Notes: generated by a model from the letters alone, not told the origin. Numbered from the stretch's first letter, positions 43,636-53,754 are shown. The stretch: DNA of 64,000 nucleotides from Planctomycetota bacterium (GCA_016872835.1 VGYX01000013.1:1-64000), one strand, 5' to 3'. Program-made: numbers and translations.

Positions 43636-45654
43636 TCACTCATCCGGCGAGGGCGGATCGATCGCGTCGTCGAGCCAGCGTGGCTCCACGCCTTCGGGCA
43701 GCGCCTCAAGGAACGCGCGCCCATAGGCCTTCGTGGCGATGCGCGCATCCAGCACCACCACCTGACCGCGATCCGTGCTGCTGCGGATCAGGCGCCCGAA
43801 TCCCTGACGGAATCGGAGGATCGCTCGCGGCAGCGAGTCCTGCCGGAACGGATCGCCGCCGTCGGCCTGCACGCGTTCGCTGCGCGCCTTCACCAGCGGC
43901 CGGTCCGGGCTCTCGAAGGGTAGTCGCGTGATGATCACGTTGCGAAGCGCCTCGCCGCGCACGTCGACACCCTGCCAGAAGCTGGTCACGCCGAAGAGCA
44001 CGCTGCGCGGATCCTCCATGAAGCGCTGCACCATGATGGACCGCTGCATGCCCCGGTTCTGCACGAAGAAGGGATGGTCATCGCGCGCCAGATCGGCCTC
44101 CACGCGACGCGCGACACGCTCCATCGTGGCCGCGCTGGTGAAGAGCACGAAGGCGCCTCCATCGGTCGCGCGCACCTGCCACAGGATCCGTTCAGCGAGC
44201 GCCTGCTCGTAGTGCGCGTGCGTGGGCTCGGGCATGCTGCGATCGACCAGCAGCCGCACCTGCCGCGCGAAGTCGAAGGGACTTCCCAGCTGGGCGGTGC
44301 GCGCGTCGTCGCAGCCGAGTCGGCGGGCCACCAGCGCGAAGTCGCCGCGGCCCGTCGCCAGCGTGGCGCTGGTCAGCGTGACCGAGACCGGCTTGGAGAA
44401 GAGATGCTCGCGCAGGATCGGCGCCACGTCCACCGCGGCGGCGGCCACGGTCATGGCGGGTCGGCCGCGGCTCTTGCCACGCGCGCGCGACTCGACCCAG
44501 TACACGCATCCCGGCAGTGACTGCGTGATCAGCGCCTCGGCGCTGGCCGCGAAAGCGTCTGCGCGCTCGGCGTAGGCGTTCAACTCGAGGGCGTCGGCCT
44601 CCTCCGTGACGTCCTCCTTCAGCAGACGAAGCGTGCCCGCAAGCGCGCGCATCGGATCGCTCAGGCCGTCGGCGACCGTGTCCGGACCCGCGAGCCGTCG
44701 CTCGCCGGAGGCCTCGCCGCCCGAAGACGCGAATCGATGCAGATCGAGCGCGAGACCCTCCATCGCGTGCTCGCACGCCTCGACCTGGCGCAACGCGGTG
44801 TCCACGCGCGCCTCGGCGCCAGAACGCACGCGCAGGTGCGGCAGGAAACCGCGGCCACCGTTCGCCAGCAGCGCGCGCAGCAGGTGGCGCACCGCCGCCT
44901 CCGAGAGCTTCAGCCCGAAATGCTCGCTCGCGATGTCCTCGATCTCGTGCGCCTCGTCCAGGATCACGTGCTGATAGTCGGGCAGGAATCCGCGTCCCCG
45001 CGCGCGCAGCGACAGATCGCTGAAGAAGAGCGCGTGGTTGCACACCAGCAGGTCGGCGTTCTCCATGCGCCGGCGTGACGCCTGATAGAAGCACTTCTCG
45101 TAGGTCGGACATCGACGCCCCATGCAGTTGTGCGCGTCGCTCTGCGCCTGCTCCCACACGGGCGACGGTGGCTGCACGGGCAGCGACGACAGCGATCCGT
45201 CGCGCGTCTCCATGGCCCAGTCCTCAAGCTGGTGCAGCGCGTGACGCTCCTCCTCGTCGGGGAAGAGTCGATCCTGCCGCTGGCTGGCGAGGCGCAGACG
45301 ACGAAGACTCAGGTAGTTGCCGCGACCCTTCACCAGCACGGCGCTGAACTCGTCGGCGGCCACGGCACGCAGCAGCGGAATGTCCTTCTCGAGGATCTGC
45401 TCCTGCAGGCTGATCGTCTGCGTGACCACCACCACGCGCTCGCGACGCTCCACGATCCGGCGAATCGCGGGAATCAGGTACGCGAAGCTCTTGCCCACGC
45501 CCGTGCCCGCCTCGACCATCAGGCGCCCCTTGCGCTCCAGCGTCTCCTCGACCAGTTGCGCCATCTGCAGCTGTTGCGGACGGAACTCGAAGCCCGGCAG
45601 GCGACGCGCCAGCGGTCCGGTGTCGCTCAGGATGGCTTCGGCATGCAGCGCCAC
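43636..45654 (-). CDS. DinG/XPD-type ATP-dependent helicase with iron-sulfur cluster
   Basis: 672 aa, superfamily 2. Walker A is EAGTGVGKSFAYL (~49-61), motif II is DEAH (in VILDEAHEIED), and motif VI-like GFGRLIRSSTDRG lies near the C-terminus. Four cysteines (NCMGRRC...CFYQ...LVCNH, ~175-205) match the [4Fe-4S] site between the Walker boxes of XPD/DinG helicases. Such enzymes unwind DNA 5' to 3' and clear R-loops or quadruplexes in damage repair. There is no N-terminal exonuclease domain. The GTG start has TAGCCT 6 nt upstream. Convergent with the DUF1501 gene, with 3 nt between stops. Confidence 0.9.
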   Translation of the reverse strand: MALHAEAILSDTGPLARRLPGFEFRPQQLQMAQLVEETLERKGRLMVEAGTGVGKSFAYLIPAIRRIVERRERVVVVTQTISLQEQILEKDIPLLRAVAADEFSAVLVKGRGNYLSLRRLRLASQRQDRLFPDEEERHALHQLEDWAMETRDGSLSSLPVQPPSPVWEQAQSDAHNCMGRRCPTYEKCFYQASRRRMENADLLVCNHALFFSDLSLRARGRGFLPDYQHVILDEAHEIEDIASEHFGLKLSEAAVRHLLRALLANGGRGFLPHLRVRSGAEARVDTALRQVEACEHAMEGLALDLHRFASSGGEASGERRLAGPDTVADGLSDPMRALAGTLRLLKEDVTEEADALELNAYAERADAFAASAEALITQSLPGCVYWVESRARGKSRGRPAMTVAAAAVDVAPILREHLFSKPVSVTLTSATLATGRGDFALVARRLGCDDARTAQLGSPFDFARQVRLLVDRSMPEPTHAHYEQALAERILWQVRATDGGAFVLFTSAATMERVARRVEADLARDDHPFFVQNRGMQRSIMVQRFMEDPRSVLFGVTSFWQGVDVRGEALRNVIITRLPFESPDRPLVKARSERVQADGGDPFRQDSLPRAILRFRQGFGRLIRSSTDRGQVVVLDARIATKAYGRAFLEALPEGVEPRWLDDAIDPPSPDE

Positions 45655-45660
45655 GCGCCA

Positions 45661-45666
45661 AGGCTA
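45661..45666 (-). promoter_or_regulatory. TANNNT -10 box for a leaderless GTG start (DinG-like gene)
   Basis: TAGCCT on the minus strand lies 6 nt before the GTG at 45654. Confidence 0.45.
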
Positions 45667-45702
45667 GCGATGGGCGCGGACCATCCGGCACGAATTCACG
45701 GG

Positions 45703-45730
45703 TTGACTCACACCTGGCACTTGCTAACTT
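45703..45730 (+). promoter_or_regulatory. Sigma-70-type promoter for the sulfur island
   Basis: TTGACT (45703-45708), a 16-nt spacer and TAACTT (45725-45730) form the clearest -35/-10 pair near a gene start here. The predicted transcript begins about at the ATG (45740). The local sequence is noticeably more AT-rich than its surroundings. Confidence 0.6.
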
Positions 45731-45739
45731 ACGATGGAT

Positions 45740-47263
45740 ATGTCGATGCGAAGTTTCACCTGCCTCCTCGCGTCCGTTTTCATGCTCATGTTGATGGCGG
45801 TGGCGCCGGCGATGAGCGAAGCCGAAGCGGACTTTCTACGCCGCTTTCCGGCATGGAAGTCCACCGCCGTGCTCGACCAGCTTCGCGCCACCGACTTCGC
45901 GCGCCTCGACGAGACCCACCAGGTGTACCTCGATTACACCGGCGGAAACCTCTATGCGCTGCGGCAGGTCACGCAGCACCAGCGCGATCTGACGCAACAC
46001 ATCTACGGCAACCCCCACTCCGAGAACCCCAGCTCGCAGGCCTCGACGAACCAGGTGGAGGCCACCCGCACCGCGATTCTCGACTTCTTCCGCGCGCCAC
46101 ACGACGAGTACGAGGTGATCTTCACTCCGAACGCCACGGGCGCGCTGCGGATCGTGGGCGAGAGCTATCCGTTCACGCCCGGGAGCCGGCTGCTGCTCAG
46201 CACCTGCAACCACAACTCGGTGCTCGGCATCGGCGAATTCGCGCGCGCCGACAAGGCCGAGGTCGACTACATCCCGCTGCGCCGGGAGGACCTGCGCCTT
46301 GACGAGACCGCGCTCGCTGCGCAACTCGCGCAGGCGCGCCCGGGCGTGCGCAACCTGCTCGCGTACCCGGCCCAGAGCAACTTCTCGGGCGTGAGGCACC
46401 CGCTTGAACTGATCGATCAGGCCCACGCGGCGGGCTGGGACGTGCTGCTCGACGCGGCGGCGTTCGTGCCAAGCAACCGGCTCGACCTGTCCCGCTGGAA
46501 GCCCGATTTCGTGAGCATCTCCTTCTACAAGATGTTCGGCTACCCGACCGGCGTCGGATGCCTGCTTGTGCGCAAGGAGTCACTCGCGCGCATGCATCGA
46601 CCGTGGTTCTCCGGAGGCACCGTCGAGCTGTCGTCGGTGGTCGCGCGCACGCACGTGATGCGCCGCGACATTGCGGGATTCGAGGACGGCACCATCGACT
46701 ACCTGTCGATTCCGGCCGTGACGTTCGGCCTGCAGCTGATGGACGAGGTCGGCGTCGAGACGATCCACACGCGGGTGGCCTGCCTGACCGGCTGGCTGCT
46801 CGAGACGCTGCCCACGCTTCGCCACGCCAACGGCGCCCCGCTCGTTCGGGTGCATGGCCCGAAGGACGCGAACCTGCGTGGTGGCACGGTGCCCTTCTCC
46901 CTGCTCGATCCGGACGGCAAGGTGATCGACGTGTCGGCAGCCGCGGCGCTGGCGAGCAAGGCCGGCATTTCGCTGCGCATGGGCGGTTGCTTCTGCAACC
47001 CGGGGGCAGGCGAGTCAGCCTTCGGCCTGCAGGCCGCCGACATCCGGGGCGTGCTCGAACGGTGCGCGAACGATGGATCCAAGAGCGCACGCGACGAACT
47101 GTTCGAGCGCTTCGGCATCCAAGTGCTGCGTGCCTCGTTCGGCTGGTGCTCGAATTTCAACGACGCACAGTCCCTCGTCACGTTCCTGCGAGGCTTCGTC
47201 GACCGTACGGCCGATCAGGTCGGTCGTGCACCAGGGGCTGACAAGGCACGAGAGTCTTCGTAG
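45740..47263 (+). CDS. Class V aminotransferase, cysteine desulfurase/Moco-sulfurase-like, with hydrophobic N-terminus
   Basis: 507 aa. The PLP fold I core has the Schiff-base Lys264 (SFYKMFGYPTG), Asp238 (VLLDAAAF) and a typical IYGNPHSENPSSQASTN phosphate-binding/entry segment (88-104). MGGCFCNPGA carries the Cys positioned like the sulfur-accepting Cys of desulfurases. It resembles the NifS-like part of molybdenum cofactor sulfurases. Unusually, residues 5-24 form a hydrophobic signal-like segment; an internal ATG (45812) would remove it, but the promoter sits directly before 45740. A CstB-like gene lies 99 nt downstream, suggesting shared work on sulfane sulfur. Confidence 0.8.
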   Translation: MSMRSFTCLLASVFMLMLMAVAPAMSEAEADFLRRFPAWKSTAVLDQLRATDFARLDETHQVYLDYTGGNLYALRQVTQHQRDLTQHIYGNPHSENPSSQASTNQVEATRTAILDFFRAPHDEYEVIFTPNATGALRIVGESYPFTPGSRLLLSTCNHNSVLGIGEFARADKAEVDYIPLRREDLRLDETALAAQLAQARPGVRNLLAYPAQSNFSGVRHPLELIDQAHAAGWDVLLDAAAFVPSNRLDLSRWKPDFVSISFYKMFGYPTGVGCLLVRKESLARMHRPWFSGGTVELSSVVARTHVMRRDIAGFEDGTIDYLSIPAVTFGLQLMDEVGVETIHTRVACLTGWLLETLPTLRHANGAPLVRVHGPKDANLRGGTVPFSLLDPDGKVIDVSAAAALASKAGISLRMGGCFCNPGAGESAFGLQAADIRGVLERCANDGSKSARDELFERFGIQVLRASFGWCSNFNDAQSLVTFLRGFVDRTADQVGRAPGADKARESS

Positions 47264-47362
47264 CCGGGCCGGGGCACCCGCGCCCGGCGCGGGCGGTCGA
47301 CAAAACTTCTGGAATCGCACCACCGCGCAAGCGAGTTCGTCTGGGCTATCGGAAAACGAGAC

Positions 47363-48781
47363 ATGCTCCTCCGACAGATCAACGACTCGACGCTCGCCCA
47401 GTACGCCTACCTGATCGGCTGCCAGCGCACCGGCGAGGCGATCGTGTTCGATCCCGAACGTGACGTGGACCAGTACATCGAGCTCGCCGCGCGCGAGGGA
47501 CTGCGGATCGTGGCCGTGGCCGAGACGCATATCCACGCGGACTTCCTCAGCGGCGCGCGGGAACTGGCGGCGCGGATCGCTGCACAGGTCTACGTGAGTG
47601 GCCTGGGCGGCGAGGATTGGCAGTCGCGATGGGTCGGCCCCTACGCCCACACGCTGCTGAACGACGGCGACACCTTCAAGGTGGGCAACATCCTCTTTCA
47701 GGCCGTGCACACGCCGGGCCACACGCCCGAGCACATGAGCTATCTGGTGACCGATGTCGGTGGTGGCGCAAGCGCGCCCATCGGCATGATCACCGGCGAC
47801 TTCGTGTTCGTGGGCGACCTTGGGCGCCCCGATCTGCTGGAGAGCGCGGCCGGCATGGCGGGCATCGCCGAACCGAGCGCGCACGCCCTCTGGCGCAGCG
47901 CAAGCCGATTCGTGAAGCTCGCGGACTCGATCCAGGTGTGGCCCGCGCACGGCGCAGGCAGCGCATGCGGCAAGGCGCTGGGCGCGATTCCGCAGTCGAC
48001 CGTGGGCTACGAGAAGGCCAACAGCCACGCGCTGAAGCTGGTGGGAAGCGAGAAGCGCTTCGTGGAGGACATCCTGGCGGGCCAGCCCGAGCCGCCCGCG
48101 TACTTCGGGCGCATGAAGGCGTTGAACCGTGATGGGGTGCCGCTCATGCCGCGCCTGCCCGAACCACGGCGCGTCGGGCCCGAGGTGGCGGTGGCAGCCG
48201 GCACCACCATCATCGACACGCGCGCGTGGGCCGCGTTCCGCGATGGTCACCTGCGTGGTGCGCTGCAGGCGCCCCCCGGCAAGATGCTGCCGATGATCGT
48301 GGGCTCCTACGCGGATCCCGAGGCCCCGATCCTGCTGGTCGCGGACGCGGCGCGTGTGCCGCACATCGTGCGTGATCTGGTGCGCATCGGCCACGACCGC
48401 ATCGAGCACTTCATCACGCCCGAGGACATCGCGAAGGTGCCGGGGCTCGTGCGTTCGAAGGAGTGCGCGCCGCAGGAGGCGAACGACCTGCGCACGAAGG
48501 CCTTCGTGCTGGACGTGCGTGGCGCGAGCGAGCATGCCACGGCCGCGCTTCAGGGCTCCACGAACATTCCCTACACGCGGCTCGCCAAGCGACTGCAGGA
48601 ATTGCCGCGCGACCGTCCGATCCTGGTGCATTGCGCGCTGGGTGGTCGAAGTGCCGCGGCCACCGCGTTGCTTGAGCGCGAGGGGTTCAACGTGACCAAC
48701 GTGGCGGGTGGCTTCGAGGGTTGGCGCAAGGCTGGCCTGCCGACCGCGCTGCCCACGGGCTCCGCCGCGGTCGGCGGCTGA
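47363..48781 (+). CDS. CstB-like persulfide dioxygenase-rhodanese fusion
   Basis: 472 aa. An N-terminal metallo-beta-lactamase domain of the ETHE1/persulfide dioxygenase type has THIHADF (His56, His58, Asp60), PGHTPEHMSY and GDFVFVGDLGRPDLL. Two rhodanese domains follow. The first (~265-350) has VADAAR where the active Cys loop should be, so it is a pseudo-rhodanese. The second (~370-462) has an intact loop HCALGGRSA with the catalytic Cys. This order is that of staphylococcal CstB, which oxidises persulfides and yields thiosulfate. No CstR-type regulator is nearby. It likely detoxifies sulfide or persulfide, perhaps fed by the upstream desulfurase-like enzyme. Confidence 0.88.
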   Translation: MLLRQINDSTLAQYAYLIGCQRTGEAIVFDPERDVDQYIELAAREGLRIVAVAETHIHADFLSGARELAARIAAQVYVSGLGGEDWQSRWVGPYAHTLLNDGDTFKVGNILFQAVHTPGHTPEHMSYLVTDVGGGASAPIGMITGDFVFVGDLGRPDLLESAAGMAGIAEPSAHALWRSASRFVKLADSIQVWPAHGAGSACGKALGAIPQSTVGYEKANSHALKLVGSEKRFVEDILAGQPEPPAYFGRMKALNRDGVPLMPRLPEPRRVGPEVAVAAGTTIIDTRAWAAFRDGHLRGALQAPPGKMLPMIVGSYADPEAPILLVADAARVPHIVRDLVRIGHDRIEHFITPEDIAKVPGLVRSKECAPQEANDLRTKAFVLDVRGASEHATAALQGSTNIPYTRLAKRLQELPRDRPILVHCALGGRSAAATALLEREGFNVTNVAGGFEGWRKAGLPTALPTGSAAVGG

Positions 48782-48789
48782 ACGCCGAT

Positions 48790-49398
48790 TCAGTTGCAGC
48801 AGGCGCCGCCGCTTGGGGCGCACGCCTTCGGCGCCGAAGCCAGCGGCGCACGGTTCCACGGCATCTTCGAGAGCATGGTCGCCAGCGCGCAGATGCCGGT
48901 GAGTCCTGCGAAGAGGAGTCCCGCAGCCACGGCGCCGATCGCGGCGAGGAACCACGGGCTCACGAACACTGCAAGCGCGGTCAGGCCAAGCAGCATCGCT
49001 CCCACCGTGATCATCACCTGTCGCATGAGCGGCAGCGGCGCCGATGCGTTGCGTTCGGCCGGCAGGCCCGCCTTGAACCATCCGACGATGCCGCCCTCGA
49101 TCACGCGCACGTCGGTGCGACCGGCGGCCCACAGCGCCTCGGCCACCTTGCGGGCGCGGCTTCCGGAGCGGCACATCACCAGCGTCTGGCGAACGCGGTC
49201 GGGCGAGGGGAAGCCGCTCACCGAGAAGACGGAACTGGGGAACAGCGCCGCGCCGGCGACATGCTCACGGCGATGCTCGTCAGGCTCGCGGAGATCCACG
49301 ATGAAGGCCTCGCCACGCTCCACCAGTCGCGCGGCCTCGGCGGGCGCGACGGTCGGGCTGGCGACGGAGGGCGACGCAAGGGCGGAGGCGGTGCTCAT
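48790..49398 (-). CDS. Membrane rhodanese (YgaP-like: rhodanese plus DUF2892)
   Basis: 202 aa. A rhodanese domain (~15-118) has the active loop CRSGSRA (Cys76) and IVDLREPDEH. A DUF2892 part follows with two transmembrane helices (VMITVGAMLLGLTALAVFVS; FLAAIGAVAAGLLFAGLTGI), and a Cys-rich tail ends CAPSGGACCN. YgaP of Escherichia coli has this architecture and sulfurtransferase activity at the inner membrane. The gene converges on the CstB-like gene with an 8-nt gap and completes a sulfur-handling island. Confidence 0.88.
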   Translation of the reverse strand: MSTASALASPSVASPTVAPAEAARLVERGEAFIVDLREPDEHRREHVAGAALFPSSVFSVSGFPSPDRVRQTLVMCRSGSRARKVAEALWAAGRTDVRVIEGGIVGWFKAGLPAERNASAPLPLMRQVMITVGAMLLGLTALAVFVSPWFLAAIGAVAAGLLFAGLTGICALATMLSKMPWNRAPLASAPKACAPSGGACCN

Positions 49399-49475
49399 GG
49401 TGCGTATTGAACCCGATGCACGCCCGGTGTGCGAGAAAAATCGCGGATTTTCGCACGGACCGAAAGTCCGCGGAA

Positions 49476-50213
49476 TCAGTCTCCGGATTCGGTCTTGAAT
49501 CCCAGCGGCTTGCGGGCGGGCAGCCCCTGATCACGCGGATAGAGCCGGACCGTTCTGGCCATCTTGCGCACCGCCACGATGGTGCCGGTGGGCGTGCGCT
49601 CGGTCGCAGCGACCTCGCCCTGCAGTTCCTTCAGCGCGCGCGCGGCTTCCTCGATCTCGTCCGGGGCCTTCTCGCCCTTGATCGCCAGCAACAGGCCATC
49701 CACCTTGACGAGCGGAAGCGCCAGTTCGACGAGCGTGGCCAGGCCACCGACCGCGCGGCACACAACGGCATCGAAGCTCTCGCGCAATCCGCCCTTCCAC
49801 TCCGCCAGTTCCTCGGCGCGCGTCTGCCGCACGGTGACATTCGTGAGCGCGAGCCGCTGCACGACCTCCTCGAGGTAGCGAACCTTCTTGCCCACGCTGT
49901 CGACCAGCATCACCTGCACATCCGGCATGGCGATCGCAAGCGGAATGCCCGGGAATCCCCCGCCGCTTCCAAGATCCACGATCGACTTCGCGCCACACTC
50001 GGCCACGAACGGCACCAACGAAAGACTGTCCGCGACATGTCGAACCCACGCCTCGGCGGGATCACGCACGGCGGTCAAGTTGAAGCGCTCGTTCGCCTCA
50101 AGCAGCGCCTCCAGATGCGTCTGCAACTTTTCCAGATCGCCGGGCTCCAGCTCGACGTGCTGGGCGGCGAGCACCTCGAAGAATGCGGGGGTCGGCCTGC
50201 CGGCTCGGTTCAT
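49476..50213 (-). CDS. rsmG: 16S rRNA (guanine-527-N7) methyltransferase RsmG
   Basis: 245 aa. The core is clear: NERFNLTAVRDPAEAWVRHVADSL, then the SAM-binding loop VDLGSGGGFPGIPLAI, VDSVGKKVRYLEEV and the ACRAVGGL-like segment CRAVGGLATLVE. The enzyme methylates G527 of 16S rRNA (Escherichia coli numbering). The C-terminal ~30 residues are basic. The ATG overlaps the rodA stop by 4 nt (ATGA), making it the last gene of mrdA-rodA-rsmG. An association of rsmG with wall-elongation genes rather than parA/parB is unusual. Confidence 0.93.
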   Translation of the reverse strand: MNRAGRPTPAFFEVLAAQHVELEPGDLEKLQTHLEALLEANERFNLTAVRDPAEAWVRHVADSLSLVPFVAECGAKSIVDLGSGGGFPGIPLAIAMPDVQVMLVDSVGKKVRYLEEVVQRLALTNVTVRQTRAEELAEWKGGLRESFDAVVCRAVGGLATLVELALPLVKVDGLLLAIKGEKAPDEIEEAARALKELQGEVAATERTPTGTIVAVRKMARTVRLYPRDQGLPARKPLGFKTESGD

Positions 50214-51397
50214 GCGACGGCTCCCAGTCGTTCCACGCCGCGGGCACGACGCATGGCGAAGTTGCACAGAAGGCCCGTGCCGATCCACAGCGCCACAAGG
50301 CTGCTGCCACCATAGCTGATGAATGGCAGCGTGACGCCCGTGACCGGCATCACGCCCAAGGTCATGCCCGTGTTGAGGACCAGTTGCGCGATGAAGGTGC
50401 CCGCGATCCCCGTGGCCGCGAACCGCGAGAAGGGCTCGCGCGCGCCGCTGGCGACCAGCAGCGCACCGAACGCGTAGAGCAGCCCGAGCCCCCACGTGAC
50501 CACGCCGCCGAAGAAGCCCCATCGGCAGCAGATCACCGCGAAGATCATGTCGTTGTGCTCCTCGGGCAGGCGATTGAAATGCACGAGCGCCTGCGCGCGC
50601 TCGCGGCCCACGCCGAAGAGTCCGCCGCTTCCGGCGAGCGTCATGGCTCGATCGCCCTGGAATCCGATGTCCCCCACGAACGAGTCGTCGCCCCGGATCT
50701 GCGCCATCAGCGCGTCCACGCGATCGCGCTGATGCGGCTTCAGGAACGGATAGCTCAGCGGCGCGCCAAGCGCGACCACGCCCACCAGCAGGCTGATGTG
50801 CAGCAGCCTTGCGCCCGCGGCGATGGCCATGGCGATCACGGCGGGCGCGAACATGAGCGCCGTGCCGAGGTCGGGCTCGATCAGGATCAGCAGCATCGGT
50901 GGCGCGGCCAGCAGGAACGGCATCAGGAAGGCCCCGAAGCGTCGCAGCGATCGCGCCCGAAGCCACTGCGAGAGCGCGAGCACCACGGCGATCTTGGCGA
51001 TCTCACTGGGCTGGAACTCGAACAGTCCCAGACTGATCCAGCGACGCGCGCCGTTCTTGGGCCGCACCAGCCACTCGGGCGTGCCGGGGATCAGCACGAA
51101 GATCAGGAGCACCAAGCTGATCAGGTAGAGCGGCCACGCCACGCGCGTCAGCGTGCGGGAACCCGGCAGCATCATGGCGGCGGCGCACAGGAAGCCGAAC
51201 ACGCCGAAGATCGCCTGACGCCGCGCAAGGCTCGGTACGGTGGTGTCGATGGCCAGCACGCCCTCGAGCGTGAGCAGCGCCGCCGCGAGCAGCGGCACCC
51301 AGCCCGCATTCAGCACCCACGCCATCACGCCGCGACGGCCGATCTCCACGCCCTCACCAAGTGGCTGCATCGCGCCGCGCGTGAAGGTGGTCATCAT
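50210..51397 (-). CDS. rodA: Peptidoglycan glycosyltransferase RodA (SEDS family)
   Basis: 395 aa with about ten transmembrane helices. SEDS hallmarks: [31 protein letters not shown] with its conserved Asp, [14 protein letters not shown]-type loop near 280, and [14 protein letters not shown] near the C-terminus. It polymerises lipid II into glycan strands in the elongation complex together with PBP2, encoded immediately upstream. Two adjacent ATGs exist (51397, 51394); the first overlaps the mrdA stop as ATGA. The internal ATG at 51370 is less likely. Confidence 0.94.
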   Translation of the reverse strand: MMTTFTRGAMQPLGEGVEIGRRGVMAWVLNAGWVPLLAAALLTLEGVLAIDTTVPSLARRQAIFGVFGFLCAAAMMLPGSRTLTRVAWPLYLISLVLLIFVLIPGTPEWLVRPKNGARRWISLGLFEFQPSEIAKIAVVLALSQWLRARSLRRFGAFLMPFLLAAPPMLLILIEPDLGTALMFAPAVIAMAIAAGARLLHISLLVGVVALGAPLSYPFLKPHQRDRVDALMAQIRGDDSFVGDIGFQGDRAMTLAGSGGLFGVGRERAQALVHFNRLPEEHNDMIFAVICCRWGFFGGVVTWGLGLLYAFGALLVASGAREPFSRFAATGIAGTFIAQLVLNTGMTLGVMPVTGVTLPFISYGGSSLVALWIGTGLLCNFAMRRARGVERLGAVA

Positions 51398-53748
51398 TCC
51401 GGATCCTCGCGCTCCGGCGGATCCGGCTCGCCACTGCCCTTGTCGAAGCGCGCGCGCGTGCGGCCACGGCTCTTCTGCGCGTCCGCGCGCTCCGAGCCCA
51501 GATACCCCTCGTCCAGGAGCGCCTGCACCACCTGCTCCGCCACGGGACCTGCGGTCTTGCCGCCACTGCCGCCATACTCCACCAGCACGGCCACCGCGTA
51601 GCGCGGCTCGCTGTCGCCCCGATCGCTCACCAGGCCGGTGAACCAGGCGTGATCCAGTCCGCGGATCGAACGCTCGCGCGTGCCGTCGCCGTCCTCGTCC
51701 CAGACCATTGGCGGCGCCTGCGCGGTTCCGGTCTTTCCCATCACACGCACGCCGGGCAGGTCGAAGATCGCCTCACGCGTGCCGTCGCCGTAGCGCACAT
51801 GGTGTCCCGTGCCGTGATTCGACTCGATGGCCTGCCGCAATCCCTCCAACGCGCGTCGGCGCGCCTCGGCGGGAATCTCCAGCGAGCCCGTCCGACGATC
51901 CGGCGGAAGGGCCGCGTCGTCCCGCACCACACGTGCGTCCATCAGCAATCCTCCGCGCGCCAGCGTGGCGAAGGCGTTCGCGGCCTGCAGCGGCGTCCAC
52001 GCCACCGGTCCCTGACCGATGCCCAGGATGATCGTCGTGAACGCGTCACGCCGAGCCTCCAGCTTCTTCATGTCCTCGTCGTTGGGAACGATGCCGGCGC
52101 TCTCGCCGGCGTCGCCGCGGCGATCGGCGGGCAGCGGCCCCTGCAGGCCCGTGCCAAGCGTGCGGCCAAGCCCAAGTTCGCGATACCACTCCACCACGCC
52201 GCGCAGGCCCATCTTCTGCGCCACGCTGAAGAAGTAGATGTTGCAGCTTCGACTCAGCGCGGCCTCGATCGACAGCGGTCCACCCACGATCGACGAGTGC
52301 GTGGACATGTCGTGCTCGGGCCGCCAGATCCAGCAGCGCGCGCGATCCTTGAACTCGGGATAGAAGTGGCCGTTGCACGCGATCGCGGCGGCCGCGCCCA
52401 GTCGCCCCGCGGCCACGGCGCCCGCGTAGATCAGCGGCTTCACGATCGATCCCGGCGGATAGACCGCCTCGGCCGCGCGATTCAGGCCGGGCTGCAGGCG
52501 GCTGCGCTCGGCGGGCGTGAGCTCCGCGCCATCATCGCGCGAGGGCCAGCTTGCAAGCGCAAGCACGTCGCCCGTCTCGACCTCGATCACCACCGCCGCG
52601 CTGGCCAGCTTGGTGCCGTCGGGCAGCGTCTCCTTGCCGCCATGTTGCCAGGGCTGCACGCGGGTCAGGCCGAACCGCGGATTCAGGATCGCCTGCACTC
52701 GAGCCTGCAGTTCCGCGTCGATCGTGAGCCGCAGGTCCTTGCCCGGCACCGGGTCCGTTCGCTCCACCTCCTCGGTGTCGCGACGCTGGCGCACCTGCCC
52801 TCGCCGGCCTCGCAGCCAGTCCTCGTAGGCCGCCTCAAGCCCGGACGAACCGATGCTGTCGGGAATCGACTCGCTGTAGCCACCAAGATCGACCGTGCCA
52901 TCCTCGAGCACGAAAGGGCGCCGCTGCTTGTCCTCGGCCCACACCGCGTCGCGCACCTCGCCGACCACGGAATCCAGCACGCCCGGCACATGCACCGTCA
53001 CGCTGCCACTGCGACGGAGCGGCATCGGCAGCGTGCCGGTGTCCAGCCGCACGTCCGCAGCACTCCAGGGGTGCACGCGGCGCGTGCCGTCGACCACCTC
53101 GACGGTGCCCGGACACTCGTCGGCGAGCTTGCGCAACGCGAAGGCGACCGCATCGGGCACGTGCCGCACCACCACATGGCTCGATTGCTGCTCCGAGATG
53201 GGCTTCAGACGCTTTCCCTCATCGGCCTGCGCGCGTCGTCGCTCCACCAGCCGCTCCACGCGCTCGCGCACGTGCGCCATCTCAGCGTCGAGACGCTCGC
53301 GCGGCACTTCGCAGAGGCGCGCGACCTCGTCAAGCACCCCGTCGAGCTCGGCCTCCGCCTCGGGCAGGCGAAGCGAGATCACCCCCTGTCGCGCGTCGCG
53401 GGTCACGCGCGCCCACAACGAGCGCCCAAGACTCGACCGCGCGGCACGCTGCGCCCGTTCGCGTGCCCACGTGCCGTCGATCACCTTGTAGTGGATGGCC
53501 ACGTCCCACGCCGGCACGTCCTGGGCCAGCACCCGACCCTGACGGTCCAGGATCCGGCCTCGGATCGTCGGCAGCCAGTCCGCCGTGTCCAGGCGCGACT
53601 CCGCCTTCTCCAGATAGTGCTCCCCCTGCCACACGGTCAGTGCCCACAGACGCACCGAGAGCACCGCGACCGCCCCCATCGCCACGACGGCGAGGAACCC
53701 GAGCCTGCGGCGCGCCCGCAGGGCCGCGGCGTTGGCGGTGGCGACCAT
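51394..53748 (-). CDS. mrdA: Penicillin-binding protein 2 (transpeptidase)
   Basis: 784 aa, longer than the usual ~630. One transmembrane helix ([22 protein letters not shown]) is followed by a pedestal domain ([23 protein letters not shown]) with an Arg/Glu-rich helical insert at ~130-230. The transpeptidase domain has SxxK as GSIVK (in [11 protein letters not shown]), SxN as SCN (SRSCNIYFF) and KTG as GKTGTAQ. It cross-links peptidoglycan in the cell cylinder. The C-terminal ~30 residues are charged and disordered. The start at 53748 has TACGAT 6 nt upstream. First gene of mrdA-rodA-rsmG. No mreBCD genes appear in the window. Confidence 0.93.
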   Translation of the reverse strand: MVATANAAALRARRRLGFLAVVAMGAVAVLSVRLWALTVWQGEHYLEKAESRLDTADWLPTIRGRILDRQGRVLAQDVPAWDVAIHYKVIDGTWARERAQRAARSSLGRSLWARVTRDARQGVISLRLPEAEAELDGVLDEVARLCEVPRERLDAEMAHVRERVERLVERRRAQADEGKRLKPISEQQSSHVVVRHVPDAVAFALRKLADECPGTVEVVDGTRRVHPWSAADVRLDTGTLPMPLRRSGSVTVHVPGVLDSVVGEVRDAVWAEDKQRRPFVLEDGTVDLGGYSESIPDSIGSSGLEAAYEDWLRGRRGQVRQRRDTEEVERTDPVPGKDLRLTIDAELQARVQAILNPRFGLTRVQPWQHGGKETLPDGTKLASAAVVIEVETGDVLALASWPSRDDGAELTPAERSRLQPGLNRAAEAVYPPGSIVKPLIYAGAVAAGRLGAAAAIACNGHFYPEFKDRARCWIWRPEHDMSTHSSIVGGPLSIEAALSRSCNIYFFSVAQKMGLRGVVEWYRELGLGRTLGTGLQGPLPADRRGDAGESAGIVPNDEDMKKLEARRDAFTTIILGIGQGPVAWTPLQAANAFATLARGGLLMDARVVRDDAALPPDRRTGSLEIPAEARRRALEGLRQAIESNHGTGHHVRYGDGTREAIFDLPGVRVMGKTGTAQAPPMVWDEDGDGTRERSIRGLDHAWFTGLVSDRGDSEPRYAVAVLVEYGGSGGKTAGPVAEQVVQALLDEGYLGSERADAQKSRGRTRARFDKGSGEPDPPEREDPE

Positions 53749-53754
53749 GGCGCG

